From: an uncultured bacterium
Lineage (GTDB): Bacteria > Bacillota > Clostridia > Oscillospirales > Acutalibacteraceae
DNA length: 22,769 bases
Assembly (NCBI GenBank): GCA_905215855.1
Contig: CAJMRT010000033.1
Span: forward strand, 1 to 22,769
Direction: 5' to 3'
The stretch's first letter is position 1. Each line of letters begins with the position of its first letter. The notes beneath the pieces were generated by a model. The model was given only the letters and a program-made list of their open reading frames with translations, made no database searches and was not told the DNA's origin. A program made the translations under genes and the position numbers. Positions 15,608 through 22,766 of this stretch are shown here, piece by piece.

Positions 15608-17200
15608 TTACCATCTTGCGTTAAGCTCGGCTTTGGTGGCTCTCTTTTTCTTTCTTGCGACATATCTTGAATATCTTGAAAGCTTTCTGTCACGAAGGAA
15701 GAATACAAAAGCAATTGCACCGAGGATAACTGCAACAAGCACAAACCAAAGACCTACATTTGCAGATCTCTGAACTGCGGCAACAAGTGTCGGAGTTGTT
15801 GCGGCTTTTGACTTTGCAAGAGCCTTGTTAGCTGATTTTACAGACTGAACTGCAACGCTTGAAGCTGTGTCGGAATAGCTCTGATTCTTTTCATTTGAAA
15901 GAATGAACTGCGATGCACCTGTTGATGACGGCATCTCAATCGGAGCGGCTGAAACTGCAGGTGAAACCTCACCGCTTACAACCTCTGTTTCAGGGTTTGC
16001 AACTGCTTTATCGCTAAAGAGTGCGTTATATGTCTTTTCATCAACGATACCTGTTGAATCAAGTGAATTCCGGTTCTGGAAGTTTGCAACAGCCTGTGCT
16101 GTGTATTCACCGTAGTAGCCTGTTGCTTCCATAGCAAAGTAGCCAAGTTTGATAAGCTGCTGCTGAATTGCAGTTACTTTATCGCTTTCGTCACCGTTCT
16201 GATACTGAACCGCTTCTGTTGTAGGCTCTGTTGCGGCCTCTGTGGAAGCAGTTGTTTCCTCTTCGGACTTGTCCTCAGTCTTTGTTGATGTATCAGCCTT
16301 TGGAGCTTCGGGAGCGTCCTCTGAATAAAGCGTATTTCTTGAGTCGCCGGCAATACCGTCAACTGTAAGACCTGCGGCTTTCTGGAATGCCTTGTAAGCC
16401 TCTTCTGTTGCGTCACCGAAGTTTCCGTCAATTGCTCCGTTATAGTAACCGAGATCAGCAAGTCTTTGCTGAATCTTCTTTACTTCAGCACCCGATGAAC
16501 CGTTCTTGTAAACGCTCGGAGTGTTGCTTGAAGATGATGAGCTGCTTGATGAACTTGATGAGCTTGATGAACTTGATGAGCTTGAACTTGATGAACTGCT
16601 TGAAGAAGTGTTTGAAGGAGTCTTGCTCGATCTGCCCTGCGAGTCAAAGTAGTATGTAGTACCGTCAATTGTTCTTGAAGTATTTACAATGTACTCACCG
16701 TTTTCATAATAGTAGTAGTTGCCGTTAAAGCTTTCCCAACCGTTTGTTACATATGAAACTGCGGCAAGCTTGAACCAGTATGTCCAGTTATTGTAACCGC
16801 CGATTGCCTCGTAGCAAACACCGTATTCATCGCCTCTTGCGTCAACTTCCATACCGTTGCCGACATAGACACCGACATGACCGGGTCTCCAAAGTCCAAG
16901 ACCGTGAACATTTGGAATACCTGCGCTTACCGAACCTGTTTCGGTAGCTGTTTCAAGCTGTGGGTTACCGCATCTTTCGCCGCCGGCATATGAATAGATA
17001 AGACCTGAACAGTCAACCGCACCGGGGGTTGAACCGCCGTAAACATAAGACCATCCGCTGTTATAAGCATTGAGTGCCCATTCTGCAAGACCTGCACCCG
17101 TGCCCTTTGCACCGGCAGAAAATGAAGAACTGAATACGCATACACTTGAAAGTGCGAGAACACTCAGTATGATTGCAGTAATCTTTTTTATTCTCTGCAT
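15608..17200 (-). CDS. Membrane-anchored NlpC/P60 cell-wall hydrolase with two peptidoglycan-binding domains
   Basis: A 530-residue exported enzyme that probably cleaves stem peptides of peptidoglycan. Order: signal peptide 1-30; NlpC/P60 domain about 33-150 with catalytic C64 (VDCSGLIYSY) and H108 (PGHVGVYVGNG); choline-binding-like aromatic repeats about 154-188; an uninterrupted run of 27 serines (199-225); PG_binding_1 domain about 230-295; acidic Thr-rich linker; second PG_binding_1 domain about 335-400; a hydrophobic span about 480-502; and a strongly basic tail. The C-terminal span should hold it in the membrane with the catalytic end facing the wall. GGAGG precedes the ATG by 9 bases. 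It has its own promoter and terminator. Domain calls are firm; the bond cleaved is inferred. Confidence 0.92.
   Translation of the reverse strand: MQRIKKITAIILSVLALSSVCVFSSSFSAGAKGTGAGLAEWALNAYNSGWSYVYGGSTPGAVDCSGLIYSYAGGERCGNPQLETATETGSVSAGIPNVHGLGLWRPGHVGVYVGNGMEVDARGDEYGVCYEAIGGYNNWTYWFKLAAVSYVTNGWESFNGNYYYYENGEYIVNTSRTIDGTTYYFDSQGRSSKTPSNTSSSSSSSSSSSSSSSSSSSSSSSSSSSNTPSVYKNGSSGAEVKKIQQRLADLGYYNGAIDGNFGDATEEAYKAFQKAAGLTVDGIAGDSRNTLYSEDAPEAPKADTSTKTEDKSEEETTASTEAATEPTTEAVQYQNGDESDKVTAIQQQLIKLGYFAMEATGYYGEYTAQAVANFQNRNSLDSTGIVDEKTYNALFSDKAVANPETEVVSGEVSPAVSAAPIEMPSSTGASQFILSNEKNQSYSDTASSVAVQSVKSANKALAKSKAATTPTLVAAVQRSANVGLWFVLVAVILGAIAFVFFLRDRKLSRYSRYVARKKKRATKAELNARW
16524..16608. repeat. 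Low-complexity serine-codon repeat with 18-base tandem units
   Basis: The 27-serine linker is encoded almost only by TCA, AGC and AGT, with TCT at two positions. On the plus strand it shows tandem 18-base units (CTTGATGAACTTGATGAG). Such a tract can change length by slippage in 3-base steps without breaking the frame. Confidence 0.8.
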
Positions 17201-17283
17201 CGTTAATTACCTCCATCTTAATTGTTACCAATTCTGACAGTTAATTACAAATCAGGTTACACCTTGATAACAACTTTGTAACT

Positions 17284-17312
17284 ATTATAGCATCACTTCT
17301 TTTAAAAATCAA
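17284..17312 (-). promoter_or_regulatory. Sigma-A promoter of the NlpC/P60 gene
   Basis: On the minus strand TTGATT (17307-17312), 17 bases and TATAAT (17284-17289), about 80 bases before the start codon. The leader is too short for a c-di-AMP (ydaO) riboswitch. Confidence 0.75.
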
Positions 17313-17432
17313 CCCCAAAGCCTGTATTTTTTGCTAATTCAGAAATTTTGATGCAGTTTTACTCACAAAATCTTCATTTCAGGCACCAAATTAAAGCGAA
17401 TTATTACAAAATTTGTAACCTTTTGTAATATT

Positions 17433-17526
17433 TGCAGCGTGTCGCTGCAGCCTATTCGTGAAGATAGTTTGTAATATTCAAAAAAATATTATGCCCGAGC
17501 GCAGCATTGTAATTGTTTGTGCAATC
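17433..17526 (-). repeat. Inverted repeat arm 2 around the NlpC/P60 gene, with GC hairpin
   Basis: Read on the minus strand, this arm runs ATTGCACAAACAATTAC, CGCTCGGGCATAATAT and TACAAACTATCTTCACGAA, parallel to arm 1 at 15432-15525. It also ends in a perfect hairpin, here TGCAGCG-ACA-CGCTGCA. The hairpin sequence differs from arm 1 but its position and shape are the same. Confidence 0.7.
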
Positions 17527-17669
17527 CTGTAGGGGTAGCCTTGCGACCGCCGCCGGTGGCGGATAAATGGAGCATAGCACTGTCTGAAATAACGAGCAAA
17601 AGGAAGCACATTTATGTGCAATGCATTGCGACTATATTTCAGACGGGAAATCACGGTTCGCCGCTACAG
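17527..17669. repeat. 143-base palindromic element (MITE-like)
   Basis: It begins CTGTAG and ends CTACAG. Inside, GTCTGAAATA (17582-17591) pairs perfectly with TATTTCAGAC (17635-17644), and between these lie a small hairpin GCAC-ATTTAT-GTGC and the palindrome GCAATGCATTGC. It codes for nothing convincing. The nested symmetry suggests a non-autonomous mobile repeat or a structured RNA. Confidence 0.5.
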
Positions 17670-17733
17670 TTGAACATTGATTTTGTGGCATTTATATCAT
17701 TTGTTTTTACATATAATTTCTGCCTTTACTTGC

Positions 17734-17757
17734 GGGAGAACACGGTTCTCCCCTACA
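17734..17757. repeat. Short hairpin repeat ending CCCCTACA
   Basis: GGGAGAAC (17734-17741) pairs with GTTCTCCC (17745-17752) around a 3-base loop, followed by CTACA. It belongs to the same CTACA-ended group as 17655-17669 and 17826-17847. Confidence 0.6.
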
Positions 17758-17825
17758 TTATTTCGGTAACTATGTTTCATCTATATAGTTTATTTCTATC
17801 ATAGTATTTGTATCTTTACTTAACA

Positions 17826-17847
17826 GGCGTCCAATGAACGCCCCTAC
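17826..17847. repeat. Short hairpin repeat ending CCCCTACA (second copy)
   Basis: GGCGT (17826-17830) pairs with ACGCC (17838-17842) and the tail CCTACA follows. The stem differs in sequence from the copy at 17734 while the end is conserved. Confidence 0.5.
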
Positions 17848-17870
17848 AAACTTTCATTTTCATATAAAAA

Positions 17871-17905
17871 ATCGCATCAGAGTTTTTTCGGGCATCTGAT
17901 GCGAT
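17871..17905 (-). terminator. Terminator of tspO
   Basis: ATCGCATCAG (17871-17880) pairs perfectly with CTGATGCGAT (17896-17905). On the minus strand the T-rich tail TTTTTTATAT follows. It lies about 60 bases past the tspO stop. Confidence 0.85.
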
Positions 17906-17967
17906 TTCTTTATCATACTGTCTTCTCGAATTGGGAACGGCGGCTCGCCGTAATTTTCAATTTGTTA

Positions 17968-18447
17968 CTACGCATTTAACATATATATGCCTAAATTCAG
18001 ATACAAGGCAAATGTGACCCAGAGTAAATACGGCACTTGCAGCCATGCGGCACAACGGTTGACTTTTGCGAATTCCATTATCATAAGTATAATGAACACC
18101 CACAAGGCAACAAGTTCGACAAATGCGAGGAGGTACATTCCTGCATTAAAGAACAGCAACGGCCATATAAAATTCAGAGCAAGTTGAACGGCATACAGCA
18201 CAAGTCCTGCTGACAAAACTCTCGGATTTTCTTCATATATAAGGTAGGCTGACACACCCATTAATATAAACAGTATCGTCCACACAATCGGAAACAGCCA
18301 CCCCGGCGGTGACAGCGGTGGTTTGTTAATGCTTTCAAAGGTTTTCATTCCGCCCATTGTGAGCAGTCCCGACAACATACCTGTGCCAAGGCTGATGGCA
18401 AGGCTTGTGGCAAGATGTTTTAAATTAACCTTGTGTACCATTAACAT
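17968..18447 (-). CDS. tspO: TspO/MBR family membrane protein
   Basis: A five-helix membrane protein of 159 residues, the usual size of the tryptophan-rich sensory protein/translocator family that binds porphyrins. Family features include the PPGWLFPIVWTILFILMGVSA segment after the first helix and ALNFIWPLLFF. The five hydrophobic spans cover nearly the whole chain. I start it at ATG 18447, with GGGGTG 6 bases upstream, rather than at an in-frame ATG at 18555. The longer form would add 36 residues that run through a terminator hairpin. The physiological role in anaerobic Firmicutes is unclear. It is probably controlled apart from the upstream kinase gene. Confidence 0.93.
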   Translation of the reverse strand: MLMVHKVNLKHLATSLAISLGTGMLSGLLTMGGMKTFESINKPPLSPPGWLFPIVWTILFILMGVSAYLIYEENPRVLSAGLVLYAVQLALNFIWPLLFFNAGMYLLAFVELVALWVFIILMIMEFAKVNRCAAWLQVPYLLWVTFALYLNLGIYMLNA

Positions 18448-18463
18448 AAATTTCACCCCAAAA

Positions 18464-18503
18464 AAGTACTCCCACACCAAGTATATGGAGTGGGAGCAAC
18501 TTT
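18464..18503 (-). terminator. Terminator or attenuator hairpin in the tspO leader
   Basis: On the minus strand CTCCCAC-T-CCA pairs with TGG-T-GTGGGAG, followed by TACTTTTTT. The T run lies only about 10 bases before the tspO ribosome site. It may end the upstream kinase transcript or act as an attenuator for tspO. Confidence 0.7.
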
Positions 18504-18616
18504 TATTCGGTTTCCGTAATACAATTATGAAAAAATAGAGGAGAGAAAATTTCAAAATGAAATTTAGAAATTAGTCAATTGTTAGTAAATTTAAAAATAC
18601 ATTTATAAATATCGCA

Positions 18617-19366
18617 TTACTGATATTCACATACGCTTGCCCATTTAAGGAGAAATTCTCTTTCTTCGGGTTTGCCCTTAACAGACTGTGATGCGGCTAC
18701 GATTGGGAGCCAGCGGTCAACATACTGACGAGCTGTGTCTGTCTTTGTGCAGTAGAGCTTCATATACTTTTCAGCAAGCTCTTCCTGATGATTCAAACGG
18801 AACAGCAGGTATGTTCTCGCTGCATCGGCTGAACCGTTACCCTGTGTTGCGTGCGACCAGTCGATTACATACGGTGTACCCGACTCATCAATGATAACAT
18901 TACTCGGGTTGAAGTCGCCGTGACAAACCTTTGTGTGGTTTGGCATACCGTTAAGGCGTGTTTCAAGCTCATATCTTGTTGTTGCATCAAGGTCTGTTTC
19001 GCTGATTTTGCGTTTCATCTTATCTTTCAGCTTGTTAAGCAGCGGTGCTTTCTGACTGAGGATTTTAACCTGAATGTCAACAAAGAGATTGAGATATTCA
19101 TCCTCTTTTTCAGGATGCTCTGCCATAAGCTCTGCAAGAGTTTTGCCTTCAATAAAGGTTGAAATAATAGCCCACTTGCCGTCAATCTTAGTAACTTCTT
19201 CGATTTTCGGAATATTAAGACCTGTTTCTTCAACTCTTGCCTGATTAAGAGCCTCGTTAAGAATATCTGATTTCGGATAGCACTCGTCAAAAACTTTTGC
19301 TGCAAGCGCGCCGTCTTTATAAACTACCTTGTTCTCTCTTTTTGCAAGAACTGTATCTAATTTCAT
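18617..19366 (-). CDS. APH-family small-molecule kinase (phosphotransferase)
   Basis: A 249-residue kinase with the aminoglycoside/choline kinase fold. The ATP-binding lysine is probably K24 (LAAKVF). The catalytic loop is HGDFNPSN (149-156), with base D151 and metal ligand N156, and the second metal site is VIDW (167-170) with D169. The hinge-like segment is ISTFIEGKTLAEL. No resistance context is present and the substrate is unknown; choline, a sugar or another small metabolite are all possible. An AAAGGGGC site precedes the ATG. It stands alone with a spacer on each side. Confidence 0.85.
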   Translation of the reverse strand: MKLDTVLAKRENKVVYKDGALAAKVFDECYPKSDILNEALNQARVEETGLNIPKIEEVTKIDGKWAIISTFIEGKTLAELMAEHPEKEDEYLNLFVDIQVKILSQKAPLLNKLKDKMKRKISETDLDATTRYELETRLNGMPNHTKVCHGDFNPSNVIIDESGTPYVIDWSHATQGNGSADAARTYLLFRLNHQEELAEKYMKLYCTKTDTARQYVDRWLPIVAASQSVKGKPEEREFLLKWASVCEYQ

Positions 19367-19693
19367 AATAAAGCCCCTTTCGCTTTAAAATATTTATTTT
19401 TTATTGAGCAATCTTTCATTGCTTCGGTTATATTATACAACAAGTTCAGGGGTTAGTATAGTGTAAAAATAACAAAATAAATAAAATTTTCTTTGTGCAT
19501 TTAGCAAATACAAATAAATGAATTTTTACCTTTCCCACAAAAAGAGCAAGATATTTTATGCGATGTGCATAAAAATTTGTTAAACTTTTAACTAAATAAT
19601 TGTGAAACTTTTAACATTCTTTTGTGCATATTGCATATCTACATAAGTTTTGAAAAATAATTCAGTCGTTTTTCAATTTTGTATACAAACAAA
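19367..19693. other. AT-rich spacer between the kinase gene and trkH
   Basis: No gene is seen. On the minus strand a TATAAT (19432-19437) with a poor -35 region could start the kinase gene. The stretch also contains two copies of AAACTTTTAAC (19583-19593 and 19605-19615) and three GTGCAT motifs. I cannot assign a function to these. Confidence 0.45.
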
Positions 19694-19728
19694 ATTGCAT
19701 CAGACCATAATTTGGTACCTGATGCAAT
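19694..19728 (-). terminator. Terminator of the trkA-trkH operon
   Basis: ATTGCATCAG (19694-19703) pairs perfectly with CTGATGCAAT (19719-19728). On the minus strand TTTTGTTTG follows. It lies 18 bases past the trkH stop. Confidence 0.85.
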
Positions 19729-19746
19729 TCGTTTAACTGATTATTT

Positions 19747-21192
19747 TTATGATTTTTTCCACGCTGATGGGGCGAAGAGCAACATCAATGGAAAGAGTTC
19801 AAGTCTGCCTGCTAACATATCGAAAATCAGAACGATTTTTGACAGGATACTAAACTCCGAATAATTGCCGACAGGGCCAACCATTCCAAGACCCGGACCT
19901 GTGTTGTTGATATTTGCGGCAACAGCCGTGAAATTCGTCACAAAATCCGTCTGGTCAAGCGAAAGCACAAGCCAGCTCAACGCAAAGATTCCGATGTACA
20001 GCACAAGAAAAATTGAGGTTGACCTCATAACGCTGTGGTCAATCGCCTTGCCGTCCATTTTAACGGTCTTAACATTTCTCGGATGAATGAGGAGTGAAAA
20101 CTCCTTTCGTGTTTCCTTAAAGAGCAAAATAACTCTTGAAATCTTAAAACCGCCGCCCGTACTGCCTGCCATTGCACCGATAAATGTGATAATCATAATC
20201 ACAGTTTTTGAAAATTCAGGCCAGTTATTGACATCCGTCAAGCCAAAACCTGTTGTCGTGATAATTGACGAAACATAGAAAAAGCTCTGGTGAACCGCAT
20301 CATACGCACTCGGATAAAGTGACCTGATGTTAAACGCAATCAAGGCTGTTGACAGCACGATAATTCCGAAATAAACCCACAGCTCCTGAATGCGGAAAGC
20401 CTGCTTAAACTTCTTCGCAAGAATGAGAATATACACGGAAAAGTTAATTCCGAACAGCATCATAAATACAGCAATAACGGTTTGCAGATAATTGCTGTAT
20501 GAAGCGATACCTGCGTTGGTAACGCCGAAACCGCCCGTACCTGCCGTTGCAAAGCTTATGTTAAGTGCGTCAAAAACAGGCATTTTGCCTATAATTAAAA
20601 ATATAAATTCAAGTGTGGTCAAGCCAAAATAAATTCCGTAGAGCAGCATTGCGTAATTTCTCATTTTCGGAACAGCCTTGCCCACAATCGGACCGGGGCT
20701 CTCGGCTTTCATAAGGAAAATATTCTGCTGACCGCCGAGCCTCGGGATAATCGCAAGCAAGAACACGATTACGCCCATACCGCCCAACCAATGGAGAAAG
20801 CTTCGCCACATAAGCATTCCATGGCTCAATGCCTCAACATCGGTAAGTATAGTTGAACCTGTTGTTGTAAAGCCCGACACGGTTTCGTAAAAAGCGTCAA
20901 TAAAACTCGGAATCTCACCGCTCAGCCAGAACGGAAAACATCCTACAAAAGACATAAGAATCCAGCTTAACGCAGTAGCCGCAAAGCCTGCCTTCTGATA
21001 AAGCACGGGATTTTTCGGCTTTTTTACTTTTACGGCAAGCAAGCCCAAAAGTGCCGACAAAGCACCTACTCCAAGGAAATAAAGTCCCTCGTGTTCGCCG
21101 TATATAAATGAAGTAACGGTTGCAATCTGCATAGCCGCACCCTCGACAATAAGAACCCAGCCGAGGATATACACAATTAATCGTTTATTCAT
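19747..21192 (-). CDS. trkH: Trk/Ktr-type potassium uptake channel subunit
   Basis: The 481-residue membrane subunit of a potassium uptake system in the cytoplasmic membrane. It consists of four M1-P-M2 repeats, and the selectivity-filter segments are visible in order: TTTGST (109-114), GTGGFG (about 220), TTTGFG (about 314) and NTGPG (about 430). An N-terminal pair of extra spans matches TrkH rather than the shorter KtrB. GAGGGGAG precedes the ATG, 10 bases after the trkA stop, so the two are co-transcribed and work as a pair. Activity should be gated by the RCK subunit binding nucleotides. Confidence 0.95.
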   Translation of the reverse strand: MNKRLIVYILGWVLIVEGAAMQIATVTSFIYGEHEGLYFLGVGALSALLGLLAVKVKKPKNPVLYQKAGFAATALSWILMSFVGCFPFWLSGEIPSFIDAFYETVSGFTTTGSTILTDVEALSHGMLMWRSFLHWLGGMGVIVFLLAIIPRLGGQQNIFLMKAESPGPIVGKAVPKMRNYAMLLYGIYFGLTTLEFIFLIIGKMPVFDALNISFATAGTGGFGVTNAGIASYSNYLQTVIAVFMMLFGINFSVYILILAKKFKQAFRIQELWVYFGIIVLSTALIAFNIRSLYPSAYDAVHQSFFYVSSIITTTGFGLTDVNNWPEFSKTVIMIITFIGAMAGSTGGGFKISRVILLFKETRKEFSLLIHPRNVKTVKMDGKAIDHSVMRSTSIFLVLYIGIFALSWLVLSLDQTDFVTNFTAVAANINNTGPGLGMVGPVGNYSEFSILSKIVLIFDMLAGRLELFPLMLLFAPSAWKKS

Positions 21193-21202
21193 TATGCTCC
21201 CC

Positions 21203-22555
21203 TCAACGCTTTACAATATCTTCAAGCTTGCTAAGACCTTTTTGCATGGTAAGCACAATTACCGTATCCTCAGGTTTAATCACATCCGTACCTTGCGGAA
21301 GAATAATTTTTCCGCCTCTGTTAATGCAGATAATCTGAAGATTATTCTTCAGATTAAGGCTCATAATCGGAACATTCGTAACCCTTGATTCCGCATTAAC
21401 CTTGAATTCAAGAGCCTCAACCTTGTCGTCGTTAAGGCGGTAAAGCGATTCAACATTGCTGTCGCCCGTATTCTGCATCGCTCTGATATATCTTGCAATA
21501 TATTCGCCTGTAAGGCTCTTTGGATGAATAATACATTCAAAATTCTGATCATGCAAAAGCGGATCAAATGACGCATTATTTACCTTAGTAATCAATTTTG
21601 CCTTTGTAATGCCCTTTAGGTACATCGTTATGATAATATTTTCTTCGTCATAATCCATAAGAGCGGCAATGCCGTCAGCGTGTTCAACACCCTCCGAAAG
21701 CAACAGCGACTGATCCATGCAATCGCCCTGAATTATAACAGCCTCAGGCATAGCCTCCGAAAGAAAGTTGCAGCGTTCGGGATTTTTCTCGATTTTGACA
21801 TTCGCACCGGATTTAATAAGAGTCTTTGCAAGGTAGAACGAAACCTTGCCGCCGCCGAGAAGGATAACATCCTTACTTCTGCCGATTGCAATACTGATAC
21901 GCTTAAAGAATTTTGCGGCAATTTCGGGCTTTGCAACAACAGAAATTCTGTCGCCGCCGTTAATAACAAAATCACCGTTAGGAATGAACATCTCATCCCC
22001 TCGCTCAACCGTACAGATTCTCACCTTACCTCTGAGGTTGTCAACTCTGCTCAAAGCAGTACCGACAATTGACGAATTCTGCGGTACAGTTACCTTGATA
22101 AGCTCAACAACGCCCTTTGAGAACGAATCAATTTCAAGCGCACCCGAAAATCTTAACAGACGGCTGATTTCATTAGCGGCGGTCTGTTCGGGATTGATTG
22201 CCATAGAAAGACCAAGATGCTCCTTGATTCTGTAAAGGTCGTTTGTGTATTCGGGATTACGCACTCTTGCAATTGTGTGGGTAACGCCTGCCGCCTTAGC
22301 CATAAGGCACGAATACAGATTGATTTCATCCCTTGCAGTTGCGGCAATAAGCAAATCGGCATACTCTGCGCCTGCCTCAACAAGCACATCATATGTTGCA
22401 CCGTTTCCCTCTATGCCGAGAACATCAAGCGAATTTGCAAGTTTATCAACTGCACCGTGGTTAATATCGACTACGGATATTTCATGTCCCTCCGAATTAA
22501 GCTCCGACGCTATCGAAGAGCCAACCTTTCCGCATCCAACAATTATAATTCTCAT
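21203..22555 (-). CDS. trkA: Trk system regulatory subunit with two RCK domains
   Basis: The 450-residue cytoplasmic gating subunit of the Trk potassium uptake system. It holds two tandem RCK_N/RCK_C units. The first Rossmann motif is VGCGKVGSSIA (5-15) followed by the acidic SVVD. The second is LGGGKVSFYLAKTL (about 233-246). Each is followed by a TrkA_C domain (about 140-220 and 365-450). The two-unit length matches TrkA rather than the half-length KtrA. The ATG at 22555 has AGAGGAA upstream. It is the first gene of the trkA-trkH operon, with a promoter at 22632-22660. Confidence 0.95.
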   Translation of the reverse strand: MRIIIVGCGKVGSSIASELNSEGHEISVVDINHGAVDKLANSLDVLGIEGNGATYDVLVEAGAEYADLLIAATARDEINLYSCLMAKAAGVTHTIARVRNPEYTNDLYRIKEHLGLSMAINPEQTAANEISRLLRFSGALEIDSFSKGVVELIKVTVPQNSSIVGTALSRVDNLRGKVRICTVERGDEMFIPNGDFVINGGDRISVVAKPEIAAKFFKRISIAIGRSKDVILLGGGKVSFYLAKTLIKSGANVKIEKNPERCNFLSEAMPEAVIIQGDCMDQSLLLSEGVEHADGIAALMDYDEENIIITMYLKGITKAKLITKVNNASFDPLLHDQNFECIIHPKSLTGEYIARYIRAMQNTGDSNVESLYRLNDDKVEALEFKVNAESRVTNVPIMSLNLKNNLQIICINRGGKIILPQGTDVIKPEDTVIVLTMQKGLSKLEDIVKR

Positions 22556-22586
22556 AAAATTTCCTCTTAACCATTATTTAAAAACA

Positions 22587-22622
22587 AGGTGCGGACCACT
22601 GAAATAATTCACCCGTCCGCAT
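22587..22622 (-). promoter_or_regulatory. Hairpin in the trkA leader
   Basis: TGCGGAC (22590-22596) pairs with GTCCGCA (22615-22621), and flanking GGT/ACC-type bases partly extend the stem. The loop is 18 bases. It sits between the promoter and the ribosome site and has no T run, so it is not a terminator. Its role is unknown. Confidence 0.4.
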
Positions 22623-22631
22623 ACCAAAGTC

Positions 22632-22660
22632 ATAATACACCTATTTTATGCTAAAATCAA
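22632..22660 (-). promoter_or_regulatory. Sigma-A promoter of trkA-trkH
   Basis: On the minus strand TTGATT (22655-22660), 17 bases and TATTAT (22632-22637), giving a leader of about 70 bases before ATG 22555. Confidence 0.65.
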
Positions 22661-22714
22661 TACCAAAATAGAAAGAATCCGACTATATACAAATTTAATT
22701 TATTGTACAAAACA

Positions 22715-22766
22715 GAAGAGCCGAGGTTCTGTACCCAAAAATAACGACCGGCGAGGACTAAGCCGT
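22715..22766 (-). repeat. Dispersed repeat, inverted copy C at the window edge
   Basis: Read on the minus strand it shares the first 28 bases of copy B (CGGCTTAGTCCTCG plus CCGGTCGTTATTTT) and the last 15 (AACCTCGGCTCTTCT). The 9 bases between are different. It lies upstream of the trkA promoter and may continue past the window. Confidence 0.85.

Larger units (their letters stand above)
17201..17967. other. Gene-free 767-base spacer filled with promoter, repeats and hairpins
   Basis: No gene is convincing here. From left to right it holds the leader and promoter of the NlpC/P60 gene (17284-17312), arm 2 of the inverted repeat (17433-17526), a 143-base palindromic element (17527-17669), two short hairpins ending in CTACA (17734-17757 and 17826-17847), the tspO terminator and a short GC hairpin repeat (17935-17953). 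Confidence 0.7.

Noticed and set aside
17201..17312. A c-di-AMP (ydaO) riboswitch before the NlpC/P60 gene, as often seen for wall hydrolases
   Set aside because: The promoter lies only about 80 bases from the start, too short for that riboswitch, and its motifs are not seen.
17517..17804. A 95-residue plus-strand reading frame in the spacer before tspO
   Set aside because: It spans the palindromic element and hairpin repeats and lacks a ribosome site or recognisable domain.
18448..18555. A longer TspO with 36 extra N-terminal residues
   Set aside because: The extension translates a terminator hairpin and has no family match. The internal ATG at 18447 has a strong ribosome site and gives the usual length.
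18617..19366. An antibiotic-resistance aminoglycoside phosphotransferase
   Set aside because: Only the general kinase fold motifs are visible, there is no mobile or resistance context, and housekeeping kinases share these motifs.
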